A stretch of 64,000 nucleotides of DNA from the NCBI GenBank assembly GCA_040437565.1, contig JBDOQK010000007.1:496001-560000 (forward strand), read 5' to 3'. The notes beneath the pieces are model-generated. The model was not told the DNA's origin. It saw nothing but the letters and a program-made list of their open reading frames with translations, and ran no database searches. Position 1 is the first letter of the stretch. Each line of letters begins with the position of its first letter. The position numbers were made by a program, and so were the translations under genes. Below are positions 1 to 10,876 of this stretch, in pieces. The DNA comes from Albugo candida (taxonomy: Eukaryota; Oomycota; Peronosporomycetes; Albuginales).

Positions 1-199
1 TTGCTAAGCCATTTGTCATGTACCCTAAGCAAATTATAGAAGCGCACTTTATCTCTACAGTACTTTTTCTAGTTCCCATCAAGAGCGCTTCTTTTGTTCT
101 TTCGCTTTGGGGCATAGAAACGAGCTGAAAGCGGGTAATTGGTATCCTCGAATTGTGTTTGAAACACATTCAACTTTATCAGTAGGCAAACTGAATAGC

Positions 200-2530
200 A
201 TGAGTATTGTTGATAATAAGAATGTCAAACAGAGACAAGGTAGCAGATGTGTGCTTGCTCAACATCCACGATTCTTGTCCAAAACCATTCTTGTGCCTTC
301 AGGCTCTACGTCCCAGTATAGTGGTGACTTTATGTCTCCTCTTGATAGCAGTTATGATCCAATTACGCCAGAAAACGCAAACTATCAGACACTCAAGACT
401 GACACACTTGTACTCAATCCACCAACCATCGCTGCGAACGGTGACATGAATAGGCGCTTGACTGGATCAGATAGCTTTACTTTGCAGCATAACGCGGAAC
501 AAACACCATGGAGAAATCGACGGAATCGATCGCAGAACATATTGTTGCATGTGTGCAGCTCCATTCTGATTTTGGAGTTTGCTGAACGAGTAAGTTATTA
601 TGGAATCAATCAGGGTCTGAAGAATTATTTGGGCAAATTAGGATGGAGTCAAGTAGGGTCGAATGCTCTCAAAAGTACATGGACTTCAATTTGTTATTTA
701 TCACCTTTATTTGGTGGATACATTGCCGATGAGAAGTGGGGTCGTTTTCAGACATTAGCGATTTTTGGGATTTGGTATACAGCCGGAGTCTTTCTTATCA
801 GCTTATCTGCCTATCCAACAATCCTGCAAAATCACGTATTGGGAGGATGGTTGTGTCATCTTGGGTTGTTTGCAGGAGTAGCGATAGGAACTGGCGCAAT
901 CAAAGCGAATGTTATAACCTTTGGAGCTGATCAGTTTGATCCCGAGTGTCATGACGAAAGTGTGCAGCAACAATTGTATTTCACTTCGTTCTATACGGTG
1001 ATCAATCTTGGTGCTTTATTTTCGTATGGGTACCTGTCTATTTTATGCGTACAGGGGTCAGGAGCAATTTCTCCTGAGTATGGGTACTTTGCGACTTTTA
1101 TTATTTGTGGAGCGGTGATGACGATAGCATATTTACTGTTTCTGTACGCTTATCCTCGCTATGTTCATATTCAGCCGCACACTAGCGCCATTACCGAGTT
1201 ATGGTCCATCTTGCGTGGCAACTGTGCTTATAGTTATGAAGCTAGAATGCTATATTACGGGCTGTGGTCATTTGGAGCCGCTTCATTTCTAAATCTGATC
1301 GCAGCTTTCTTGTCGGATGAGAATTACTTTGGTCAGTATTTGTCCTATACAGTGGTCATTTGCTGCGTATTTGGAAGTTATGTGTGGATTCGATATGGGA
1401 TGAATGCTTTTTATATGGATAAAAGTATGGCATCAAACGGCGGAAAGTATGACGACGAAACTGTCGAAGAAATCAAACAAGTTGTACGAGTGCTACCCTT
1501 CTCTTGTTTTATGATCATTTGGGAATGTGTATATGACCAACTGGATGCTAATTTACAGTCGATCACACAACAGTGCGACTTGCGACTCAATCCAGCTCAT
1601 TCTGGAGATGCGGATGCGCATCAAGTTCCTGGTGCAATGCTTGGTATTTTTGATCCTCTGACAATCATTATTCTGATCCCGCTGTTGGACACTGTCATTT
1701 ATCCGTGGTATACAAAAGTTGTGGGTCGTCCTCCTAGTGCTTATGGTAAAGTACTGGCTGGTTTGATTATTTCGACCGTTGCCATGTTTTGGGCGGGCAT
1801 CTTTGAGATTTTGCGACGAAACAGTGGAGAAATACGAATCATAGACTCCGAAACGGGCAGCTTCATCTCAATATTGGATCGTGGATCTTCGCAACCAATG
1901 AATCATATGTACTGGGCGTATGCTATACCAAACTACGTGCTAGTAGCCATCGCAGAATGTCTTATCAATGTCACAGCATATGAGCTTTTCTACCGAGAAG
2001 TCCCAATCTATCTCAAATCCACTTGTCAGGCGATTAATTTATTCATGGTTGCGATGGGAAGCAACTTAACATCAACATTAACGTTATTATTCCAGTCTTT
2101 CTTTCCTCAAAGTTTAAATGATGGGAATTTGGAATATATGTTTTACACATTGGGTGCGTTAGGTGTCGTGAACATTGTATTTTACTGCATGGTAATGGAG
2201 AGTATGAAATTTGGCATGAATCCTCCCGAAAGCGGCGATGATGCTGATGCGTGTGCCTTTGGGCTGGATGGAAGCATGTTTGACACAGAATTCCATAATA
2301 ATAATAATGGTCCTGGAAGTGGTATCCACTTACAAAATGCAACTGACATTGACGTAAACTCATTCGAATGGGATGCAGGAAGCAGCTTGCAGGCATCATG
2401 CCGTAGTGGACAGAATTCCAAGTATAGCAGTCGGCCTTTGAGATGGAGAAGTGGGTCCGTTGAACAGGATAGCTACGCAGATATGAAGGCTGAACCTGGT
2501 CGAACACATCATTCACTGGAAATATCGTGA
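200..2530 (+). CDS. POT/PTR-family proton-coupled peptide transporter
   Basis: Single-exon gene of about 776 aa if translation starts at the first ATG (200); the frame stays open upstream to 107 without an ATG. A hydrophilic N-terminus of about 110 residues precedes the first membrane helix. The family signature follows as EFAERVSYYG (usual form ExxERFxYYG, here with Val for Phe). The second signature appears as FYTVINLGALFSYGY, and about twelve hydrophobic helices follow. The C-terminal 100 residues are hydrophilic and Ser/Asn-rich, probably a cytosolic tail. Family members import di- and tripeptides, or nitrate in some plant branches, with protons across the plasma membrane. Substrate cannot be told from sequence. 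Family assignment is secure; the start codon is the main uncertainty. Confidence 0.9.
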   Translation: MSIVDNKNVKQRQGSRCVLAQHPRFLSKTILVPSGSTSQYSGDFMSPLDSSYDPITPENANYQTLKTDTLVLNPPTIAANGDMNRRLTGSDSFTLQHNAEQTPWRNRRNRSQNILLHVCSSILILEFAERVSYYGINQGLKNYLGKLGWSQVGSNALKSTWTSICYLSPLFGGYIADEKWGRFQTLAIFGIWYTAGVFLISLSAYPTILQNHVLGGWLCHLGLFAGVAIGTGAIKANVITFGADQFDPECHDESVQQQLYFTSFYTVINLGALFSYGYLSILCVQGSGAISPEYGYFATFIICGAVMTIAYLLFLYAYPRYVHIQPHTSAITELWSILRGNCAYSYEARMLYYGLWSFGAASFLNLIAAFLSDENYFGQYLSYTVVICCVFGSYVWIRYGMNAFYMDKSMASNGGKYDDETVEEIKQVVRVLPFSCFMIIWECVYDQLDANLQSITQQCDLRLNPAHSGDADAHQVPGAMLGIFDPLTIIILIPLLDTVIYPWYTKVVGRPPSAYGKVLAGLIISTVAMFWAGIFEILRRNSGEIRIIDSETGSFISILDRGSSQPMNHMYWAYAIPNYVLVAIAECLINVTAYELFYREVPIYLKSTCQAINLFMVAMGSNLTSTLTLLFQSFFPQSLNDGNLEYMFYTLGALGVVNIVFYCMVMESMKFGMNPPESGDDADACAFGLDGSMFDTEFHNNNNGPGSGIHLQNATDIDVNSFEWDAGSSLQASCRSGQNSKYSSRPLRWRSGSVEQDSYADMKAEPGRTHHSLEIS

Positions 2531-2538
2531 TAAGTATC

Positions 2539-2602
2539 TTGAAGGGAGATTATCAACACTGTCGGTGTACTTGAAGGGAGATTATCAACACTGTCGGTGT
2601 AC
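2539..2602. repeat. Perfect 32-bp tandem duplication after the transporter stop
   Basis: Two identical 32-bp units, 2539-2570 and 2571-2602, lie head to tail starting 8 bases after the stop codon of the peptide transporter gene, so within its 3' untranslated region. Each unit begins TTGAAGGGAG and ends GTCGGTGTAC. Perfect identity suggests a recent duplication or a fixed short tandem repeat. Confidence 0.95.
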
Positions 2603-3727
2603 GTGTAAATGCCTTAGCACGTGTACTCGTCTTTATGCCAAATCGTTTGATGTTATGTGTCGGGAAAGATCTGTTGAGATACGACTAGTCTTGAATTCTT
2701 GTGTTACTCGCTGGTAGCTTGACCTCTATGATTATTATTATTCCCTGCAATATATCCAATTGGTCTCTAATGCCACAAAGTATTGCCACAGTATATTCCG
2801 TATAATGTAATCTGGAACTAGGAAAATTCTCAGTAATTAGAAGAATGAATTTAAAGTGATTTCTTGACGACATTCGCTGGTGTTCGTCATTATGCAGTCA
2901 AGGTTTTTCAGTAATCCATGTTGGAAAACTATTACTATTACCAGAAGTGCCGCCTCCGTTGACGAACGAGGAATCCATTTCAGACCGCAGATTGGAGGAG
3001 ACACACAGCGAGTTTGTCCGTTGGAATTCTGGAGTGTGAACTTCGTTAGATGCAGAGCACCCTTTGTGAAACGTACCACAGTGATGTAAGCCGAAACCGA
3101 ACGTAAAAGAAAGCGTTGACATATGTATAATATGCCCTAATCAAGTTTTTGTATGAATGATAGGTGCTACTTCGTTCTCCAGACGGTTTGAATGTACGTT
3201 CAAAATGGAGGACATTCTAGATATTCAGTTATATCTGATCAGTAGAGGCTACTCTTCACTGAATTTGCGGATGTCGCGGCATAGCATGCGTCAAGCTGAT
3301 CAAACTTTTCATCAAATTGAATTCTGCTGGGAATCAAATAGAGATCAGGATGCAAATTTCCAAAATATGTGAAAGCACTTGATGCCGAATATCACAAAAT
3401 CAAGTGCCCCGCTTAGTCTTCGCCGCTTACGGAGTCACCATTTGAGAAGAAAGAATGCGACAAAAGGCAACCACATTACAGTACGCCTCAATCTCCTCTG
3501 ATATGAGTCGACGCCACCATCACATCATCCAATAACAGGAATCATAGGTGCTGTGTGAGAAATGAGCACTTTGATGGCTCTGTAGCAACACGAATATAGA
3601 TGATGCACGCAGTCTCGATTTAAGCTCCGGCGTTTTTAACACGTTTGATCAATTATGTGCAGCACAAATTGCCATCATAACTATCGACAACTAAATCCGA
3701 GAGCACTAGCAAATCAGAGTTCTCTGC
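2603..3727. other. Intergenic stretch with no supported gene
   Basis: Only short open frames of about 60-80 codons are present, on both strands and overlapping one another, with no recognisable motif or plausible splice-linked gene. I see no RNA gene here. Confidence 0.6.
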
Positions 3728-4780
3728 GAACCTTTACGCAATGGGATGAGAAAACAGGGAGGTAGATGCTGTGTATTGCCGCATCTGAAGGCTGAACGTC
3801 ATGTTGCTTTCACAAGCTACACTTGAGATTACTTGCATCAAAGTTTACATCTTCCAAGATTGGACGACACAGTACGAATAAAATGGGATGATGCACGATT
3901 GTCTACACTTCTCCAGATTCTATCAATACGTCAAAATGAATACGTAAACCTCCATTAGTCGTCAATCTCTGCATTGAACTGGTGAAAACATTCATCCTTT
4001 TACTGCTCGGAGTCATTTGATCAATGTGTAGGTTGGCAAGTTGAGAGATCATTGATTTTGGTCGAGAAGACCAGATCGTAGACTCTAGACAGCCTGACTC
4101 ACGATCTGAATCAGTAGCAAGCATGATGACGTACGGGGAGGCTCAGGCTGAAGGAAAAGCCAATCTACGAGACCTCTTTGTGCTAATTCCATAACGAGAT
4201 AGCNNNNNNNNNNNNNNNNNNNNNNNNNNNNNNNNNNNNNNNNNNNNNNNNNNNNNNNNNNNNNNNNNNNNNNNNNNNNNNNNNNNNNNNNNNNNNNNNN
4301 NNNCGAACCTTTACGCAATGGGATGAGAAAACAGGGAGGTAGATGCTGTGTATTGCCGCATCTGAAGGCCGAACGTCATGTTGCTTTCACTAGCTACACT
4401 TGAGGTTACTTGCATCAAAGTTTACGTCTTCCAAGATTAGACTACACAGTACGAATAAAACGGGATGATGCACGATTGTCTACACTTCTCCAGATTCTAT
4501 CAATACGTCAAAATGAATACGTCAACCTCCATTAGTCGTCAAACTCCGCATTGAACTGGTGAAAACATTTATCCTTTTACTGCTCGGAGTCATTTGATCA
4601 ATGTGTGGGTTGGCAAGTTGAGAGGTCATTGATTTTGGTCGAGAAGACCAGATCGTAGACTCTAGACAGCCTGACTTACGATCTGAATCAGTAGCAAGCA
4701 TGATGACGTACGGGGAGGCTCAAGCTGAAGGAAAAGCCAATCTACGCGACCTCTTTGTGCCAATTGCATAACGAGATAGC
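3728..4780. repeat. Two about 476-bp copies flanking an assembly gap, about 4% diverged
   Basis: Bases 3728-4203 and 4304-4780 are the same sequence with about 20 substitutions and one indel, separated by 100 N (4204-4303). The left copy ends and the right copy begins exactly at the gap. This matches the unmerged contig overlaps elsewhere in the window, but those are identical. The copies may be two alleles, two haplotypes or a true tandem duplication. On the minus strand the left copy carries an open frame (3903-4124); the right copy has a TGA in the corresponding place. Confidence 0.85.
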
Positions 4781-4920
4781 GATATTGCCTGAAATGTAAT
4801 TATTTCACATATAAAGGCAATAGAGCTTGTTACGCTCCCTAACTTTTCCTTCCACACATGGTCAAGTGCAGGATACATCTTTTTACGAAAGATAATGTGT
4901 TTTTTAGAAGTTCTGTACAA
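3903..4920 (-). pseudogene. Possible decayed protein-kinase-like fragment
   Basis: On the minus strand both copies of the local duplication encode, just upstream of a Ser/Thr-rich tail, a short stretch reading YLVMELAQRG (left copy) or YLVMQLAQRG (right copy). This resembles the hinge region of protein kinases. Further upstream (4780-4920) the phrase YPALDHVWKEK loosely recalls the HxxLV region of a kinase N-lobe. No catalytic loop or DFG motif is found, frames are interrupted, and the right copy has a nonsense codon. I read it as a remnant at best; the kinase link is inference from two short phrases. Confidence 0.3.
4204..4303. other. Assembly gap (100 N) with diverged repeat flanks
   Basis: Exactly 100 N. 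The 476 bases to its left recur immediately to its right with about 4% difference. Confidence 0.99.
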
Positions 4921-5076
4921 TGAAGTCTAGATATTGAACGCGACGATTTTGTATCGAATATAATGAATTTTGCGCTTCAGTCAGTTTATGTGTTGAAAGA
5001 CATCCGAATGCGCAAGTTATTTCCAGACATTTCAATCAGAAGGGAATGTCAGATCTGAGATATCTATTCATCATTC

Positions 5077-5648
5077 TCACTGTAATATGCCCGTTTCGAT
5101 ATATTTGTACCGCGCTATTTGTGAATGTTGCGGCTTTGGCTGTGTGACATATTTGTTGGCCCTGATCTGCTTCATTAACCCTTCCGACATTTCACGGAAT
5201 GTCTCCTCTAGACTTTCCACTACTTCATTGTGTGCGTCAATACCTTTACGCAATTGTTCCCACCCTTTTTCGCGTGAGCTATTCTCACCCATCAACTTGC
5301 GATCTTCTTCTTCCATTTCTGGATCTTCTCGAGTTCTTAATAGTAACGGAATGTCTGAAGGATTTGGTGTTGCCATACGCGGTATACAAACGAAATGCTG
5401 GATCATTTCCGGGAGCTCTTCGTTGATGTTCTCTAGCTGCTTAGAGATTACCATATACTGACTTAAAAGCTCTGGCCTTATTTATATAATTTGTTATCTG
5501 AGCAACAGAACATTGATTAGACGTACCAAGTACTGCTGGGATTCCACGCCAAGTTATGCTCTAGGCGGCTGATAGTGTGCCGAAGGTGGTCAGCACGAGC
5601 TCGAATGCTGCTCAGCGTGCGATCGACATCACTTTGTCTTGCTTGCAT
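5077..5648 (-). CDS. MED8: Mediator complex subunit 8 (two exons)
   Basis: Two exons: 5648-5527 and 5476-5077, joined across a 50-nt intron (donor GTACGT, acceptor TAAG). The product is 173 aa. The join restores WPELLSQYMVISKQLENINE, matching the conserved MED8 pattern (Trp-Pro, then a heptad-like helix). IPRMATPNPSDIPLLLRTRE follows, equivalent to the conserved Pro-rich strand and LLRT/K segment. The N-terminus is a short helix and the C-terminus is basic. MED8 belongs to the Mediator head module and relays signals from activators to RNA polymerase II in the nucleus. The start lies 111 bp from the divergent TPR gene, so the two probably share a promoter region. The intron is predicted, not observed. 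Confidence 0.82.
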
Positions 5649-5759
5649 ACCGGGTATCTACCGAATGTTGATAAGTACGATGCGAACATTGGGTCGATTT
5701 TCGGCAAGTAGGCACATGCGACAATCAATAAGAAACAGCGCCGCAACGATTGTGCGCAG

Positions 5760-6803
5760 ATGTCGTGCATGAATGAACAAGACCTGTCACAGATGCTTCA
5801 ATTCGTGCATAAAGGGAAAGAGATGCGTCTTATCGAAGCGGAGAATGAAGTTGCAAATCTTGAAGCACAATTGAAAGTGAAAAAGGAGCTCAGTGCGAAA
5901 GCTTGTGCCTTGAATAATGACCTTTCTTCGTACGATTGGACGCAGACATATGCAAAATGGGACGCATGGCAAGATCCTGAAGAGATTGCTCAGCTAGAGC
6001 AAGAAGCTACTGATAAGAAAAGTCGCGCATTGAATGCTCATAAAAATGCGATGTGTGACCACGATCATTCCGCTGTAAGCAGTAGCTTGAGCACTTTTTT
6101 AAGACTTTTAAATTTTTTTTAGGAACAACGATTGATGGATATGACTACGGAGGAGAAGCTTCTTGAATGTGATCGATTTCGTCTCCTTGGGAATAGAATG
6201 TATGAACAGGGCAAGTTTCAGCGCGCAGCATCATTTTATCATCGAGCATTAGTATACTTTGAGTACATGTTCCCAGAAACAAAATTCGAGATAGAAGAGC
6301 ACGATCGACTCCGCACGACGATGCTGTTGAATTTCGCTGCATGTCATCTCAAAATGATGCAGTATGACGATGTCATTCATAACACTGCGCAACTTATCCG
6401 TCAGAATCCACGTCACGTGAAAGCTCTTTACATGCGTGCAAAAGCGTATCGCTTTCGCGATGAGTTTGACAAGTCCATCTGCGATATCAAGCAAGCAATC
6501 GATATTGTGAAAGGAGAAGAGTCTGAAGATAGTATCGTCCACTTATTATTGCGTGAGCTTCACTTGACTCTGACGAAGCAATTGGCTTACAGAATACGAA
6601 TGAAGAAAATATCGAAGGCCATGTTCGCTGAAAAAGCCCGCTTGGTAGGAAGTCGAGGTAATGTTAGCCATAATCTATATGATCCAAAACCAAGCAGATT
6701 GGATAAATCCAGCGACCATGCATTGATAATGTCGCAACCGATAATGCACGGAATGGAAGAGCTTTATGCAATAGTACAAGAGTTGGAAGGACAAAATGAT
6801 TGA
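5760..6803 (+). CDS. TPR-domain protein, possibly a co-chaperone
   Basis: Two exons, 5760-6074 and 6123-6803, with a 48-nt intron (GTAAGC...poly-T-TAG) that keeps the frame; product 331 aa. Residues 1-100 form a charged helical, probably coiled-coil region (KEMRLIEAENEVANLEAQL). The second exon holds a three-TPR block. It starts LLGNRMYEQGKFQRAASFYHR and continues through LNFAACHLKM and ALYMRAKAYRF. This spacing is typical of carboxylate-clamp TPRs in FKBP, AIP and UNC45-like proteins, which bind the C-terminus of Hsp90 or Hsp70. No peptidyl-prolyl isomerase or other catalytic domain is visible. The co-chaperone role is inference. Divergently transcribed from MED8. Confidence 0.75.
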
Positions 6804-9800
6804 GAGATACTTCAACACGCTATCTTAGCTCAGAAATTGATGTGATGCACTTAATTGAGCTTATTAACAACATTTCTACTCGATAATTACCCTACTTGAC
6901 CTGCTTTTGCATTTGTTGCGTATGTCTAGAAAATTAGGACCGCTGCGCTATTGATGTTATCACCTCTCTTGATTCCAAAGGTGAGTATGACTATCAAGTA
7001 ATCTAACGGACGTCAATTTTGCTGCATCCGGTGTTCTCACAATACGTTATGAAAATAAAAATGCATAGAGCGCTTGCTATCAAATGCCCATACAAATGGA
7101 ATTTTTTGTTGGTTGTGCCGTGACGATCGAGACGAATCACACCTAAACAAGCTAGAGTCCCAAATCGACATCAAGACTGACTTCACCACCAAGGAAATTG
7201 GAGATTGTGTCGTCGTGACTACTATCTGACTCTCGCTCAGTTAAAGTTATGAGGTGATCAGGCAACAGTTTTTGAAGCGGCTACACTCATATACATAAAA
7301 ACCGAGTCGATTTGATGAAAATGACCATAAAGAGCTTACAAACATCCTCCATCAAAATATTCCTTTGACCCTACTACTTTTCATTCTGTTCTTTGTCACT
7401 CATTTGATTGTAATTGAGAAAAATAAAAAGGAAGAAAAATAGTCTCGCATCGCATTATTTCTTCAACACTGTCAGTAGTTACTTTGTGTGCCACGCAATG
7501 CTGTCAACGAACGACGAACTTGGTCACGATGTTGTAATCAGCAATCAATCCAGCTTACTGATTATGGTCGTCATTGGATATTTCATTCACCATAATATAG
7601 ATCAATGCATCAAACAGTCTATTACAAGTCGAGACTTTTTGTGGAAGAAGCAAACGCGTGCTTACAGTGTTGAACAGATGGAATAAGAATGACCCGTTTC
7701 ACAACATGCAGCAAGTAAGTGACACAATCTTTATTAAACACGATTCGATGCAAGCAACGGGTCAAAAAGATTACTGAACTAATAGAAGCACATCGATATT
7801 GTCGAAGTATCTCAACCTAGAGGCGTTTAGGAGCCACACAAGGAATGATTGGAAAAAAGTGTTCGCAATGAGCAAAAGTAAGATCCAAAAAGACAAAGTC
7901 GTCACAGATCTGTGACCGCTTTTGCTTGCCTTTTAATAAATGGTTCGTTTTTTTGTACTCACATCTGGTCTAGTTGTATTAGACCGTTATATAATTGCAC
8001 GCGTGGACTTCTGACGTGTATGGTCACGGTAGTCAAGTGCAATTGCATTCTAAATACAACAATAATAATATTCTCTGCCGAGAAATGCTCGACCATTTGT
8101 AATTGATTCAGCTTGTTAGCTGAAGGCTGGGAACTAGCAAATAATGTAATTACCTCAAGGAGTCCATGATTACGCAAATTAAAGGCATGGTGACGAAAGG
8201 AAGAGATGAGAAATTTTACGTTACTAATAGCATCTTATGAAGCGTAGTCTCTTCTTGTCTGCCTTATTACTTTACTCAATGGACATGAAGAGATCTGAAA
8301 AGCGTAATGAGAATCTTCTCTTTGTCTCACCAAATCACCAGTAATATTGATCTTTATTGCAATGTACCCGTGAGCGCCAACGAAAACCAAATGCCACTGT
8401 CATTCTGTCATCAACCATATCAGCATTTAGCTATAATGGTTGCTCATCAACGTTATTGATTATTCATACGCGAACACCCAATAAATAAAATATCATTTAG
8501 CTAAAATGCATCAACGCATGACACGGCTTATCTCCATTCTCCGCCATTAGATACTAGGATCACTTTGAAGACAAGACGATCCTCACAAATTGTAGCCTCT
8601 TTTTGTTTTTGTATCATCTAATCAAAATTATGTAAGTTGATTTCGACCTTGGTAAAGTGATTGAGAGCGTTGACTCATTGCGCTCAAGTAACGATAGAAA
8701 AAGCGAGCCTATCATCAGTTGCAGAAAGCGAACGAAATGTATCAAACACTTGGCGTGAACGATCGATCGATGCAGACTAGTTTCAGCATATAGCACACAA
8801 AGAGTCTTGTAGTGTATCGGACATAGAAGCGTTTCCTGCTATCCACAAGACTAGAGAGCATGCTGTACTGCTTCTGGATGAATCAGAGTGAGCTGAATTA
8901 GGCAAAAACAAATGCTCACATGCAGTGCGGAGATGACTGTAGATGTGGAAGCAGGGGAGTTTTATTACCGGATCCAAGTACTGGCAAAAGTAAATTTAGA
9001 GAAAAAAGAGTAGTAGTTAAAGTAGTAGGAAGGTTCAGGGCTACCCGTTGTCTTTCTTCAAAATCCGTGTAGCATATCATCTTCTGTGAGGTTAAGCCAG
9101 ACATTCCGTGTATCGTAACTGGCTAACATCACTCAACTGCATAGGCTACCAGCAAGGTAAAGGTGCGTAGCTGCCTGTTATGCAAAAGTAAGGCAAAAAA
9201 TACTGGAGCACTTGCATACATGTACATAAGAAAATGTCCCTTACCGAGAACCTTGAATCACATCCGGGTCTCACCGCAACGCGTATGTGATTGGAGATAA
9301 AAGTGTTCCTGAAGGGAAGTCAACATCCAAAAGACTATTGCCCGAAACTGGAAAAAGGTAATCAGCTGATCTCCCTGCTACAAGATACTATATTAGTGTC
9401 AATGTGCTTCTTTTGAGGAGCGCGTTCATGAAACAATATGGATCGAAAATTAAGGTGCAGTAGCAATAGCTTCGTTCGATTCGATCGTCACCCCTGAGGC
9501 CATGCAGATACTATATATTACCACTTTTTTCACAGCTTCCAATTTGGCGGCTGTCTATTGAGAAGCAAAAGGTCTCTTTGACCATCATTTTTATTGTTAT
9601 CGCAATGCAGTACTTGTCACTATCAGTTGTGGTTCCGTGAGATGGCTCTTTATGAGCTGGCTCATTCGTTCAAGTCCAGAAGCAGAAGGGAATGTACCTG
9701 CAGTGGAGGACAGCGGGAGGATTCGAAGAAAGATAAAGCTTCATCCATAGCGTTGCCTTCAATTGAGAAAAAGGTCGACTCAATCATCGTTCTGTTATTG

Positions 9801-9883
9801 GAAGAGCCAGAAGTGGACAATGCAAAGGATCGATATCATTCAACTGAGGCTATTAAGACACTCGTAAAAGCTTCATATATGCT
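6804..9883. other. Three-kilobase region without a recognisable gene
   Basis: Only short overlapping open frames occur. The longest are about 90 codons (7414-7686, plus) and a 119-codon frame (9594-9953, plus) that runs into the end of TAF12 on the other strand. None shows a family motif. The sequence is AT-rich with no long repeats noticed. An unrecognised multi-exon gene cannot be excluded. Confidence 0.5.
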
Positions 9884-10579
9884 CTACTTTGGTTTACGGC
9901 TAGCTTTGCGACGATCTGCGCTCATGCTCAGCAATTTCTTAGATCGATCTTGAATTTTTCTTTTGATAGTCAATAAAGTACGCCTTTTCAGAGCAACACG
10001 ATGCATGTGAAGTGAGTTTTTATTCGGTCGTAAACGTGAAGAAAGATCTTTTTCAGCAGGTATGAGCAGAGAATTTTCGCCAGAACTACTGACAGCTGCG
10101 TTTGCGTTGGAACCCACCGACGGATCGTTTGCCGAGAAGTATCCCGTCAGTGAGATGCCATAATTCTTGCTCAGATGAAATTGGAGATCGCTGCCTTCCA
10201 ATACGTTCGAACCGCGATGTCGAGCAAGCTGCGCTGAGAGCTGGACCACATCATTCACGAATTGATCGGCCATTTCCAGTAGCAACTCTTCTACAGCTGG
10301 TTGATAGCAAAATCGTGGCTCAATGGATCGAAGAATCTCTCCAAGCTGCTTGTTGGACGATAACGCTTTCGTCGTTGTTGTCGGAGCGCTTGCGCCGAGC
10401 CGCCAAGACGAAGAGTTCGGGTTGGTCGTTTGTTCCGCTCCAAATGCCAAAGGATTCTGAGCGTAATAACTAGAATTGTTGATAGTAGAATTCATAGATT
10501 TGTTTTGCATCGATGGAGCGATCGTATTGAGTGGAGGCTGCGGGAAATACATGGAACCGGGAACAAGTCGATTCTTCAT
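9884..10579 (-). CDS. TAF12: TFIID subunit 12 (histone-fold TAF12)
   Basis: Single exon, 231 aa. Residues about 80-150 are a clear TAF12 histone fold. It opens with the LGEILRSIEP helix, then FCYQPAVEELLLEMADQFV, then VVQLSAQLARHRGSN, ending DLQFHLSKNYGISLTG. The first 75 residues are Asn/Ser/Gln/Pro-rich and probably disordered. The C-terminal 60 residues are strongly basic (KRRTLLTIKRKIQDRSKK). TAF12 pairs with TAF4 in TFIID, and with ADA1 in SAGA, to help position RNA polymerase II at promoters. Histone-fold length and motifs match the family; no key residue is missing. Confidence 0.93.
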   Translation of the reverse strand: MKNRLVPGSMYFPQPPLNTIAPSMQNKSMNSTINNSSYYAQNPLAFGAEQTTNPNSSSWRLGASAPTTTTKALSSNKQLGEILRSIEPRFCYQPAVEELLLEMADQFVNDVVQLSAQLARHRGSNVLEGSDLQFHLSKNYGISLTGYFSANDPSVGSNANAAVSSSGENSLLIPAEKDLSSRLRPNKNSLHMHRVALKRRTLLTIKRKIQDRSKKLLSMSADRRKASRKPK

Positions 10580-10876
10580 TGCAAAACTATAAAAGACTGT
10601 ACCGTATCTCGCTTAACTAGTTGATCATGCTTGCAAGAGATTCCAAGCGGCGAAAATGGAATTGTCAATCACTTGACACTGAAACGGAAAACGGTACATA
10701 GAAAAAAAGAAATTGTTTAATGGACACATTTTTTAGTGATAATACTTCCAGCGATCCAAAAAAATCCTTCCGAACAAAAATGCGCGTTTCATTTGACGCC
10801 GATTGAAGTACTGTCTGCAGCACAAAATCGTACGGATAAGAAGAACAAAAACGTAAAATCAATGTCATATTTGTAG

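Noticed and set aside
7414-7686. 90-codon plus-strand frame
   Set aside because: No recognisable motif or splice-linked neighbours; length is within chance for this AT-rich stretch.
9594-9953. 119-codon plus-strand frame next to TAF12
   Set aside because: No motif, overlaps the coding end of TAF12 on the other strand, unconvincing composition.
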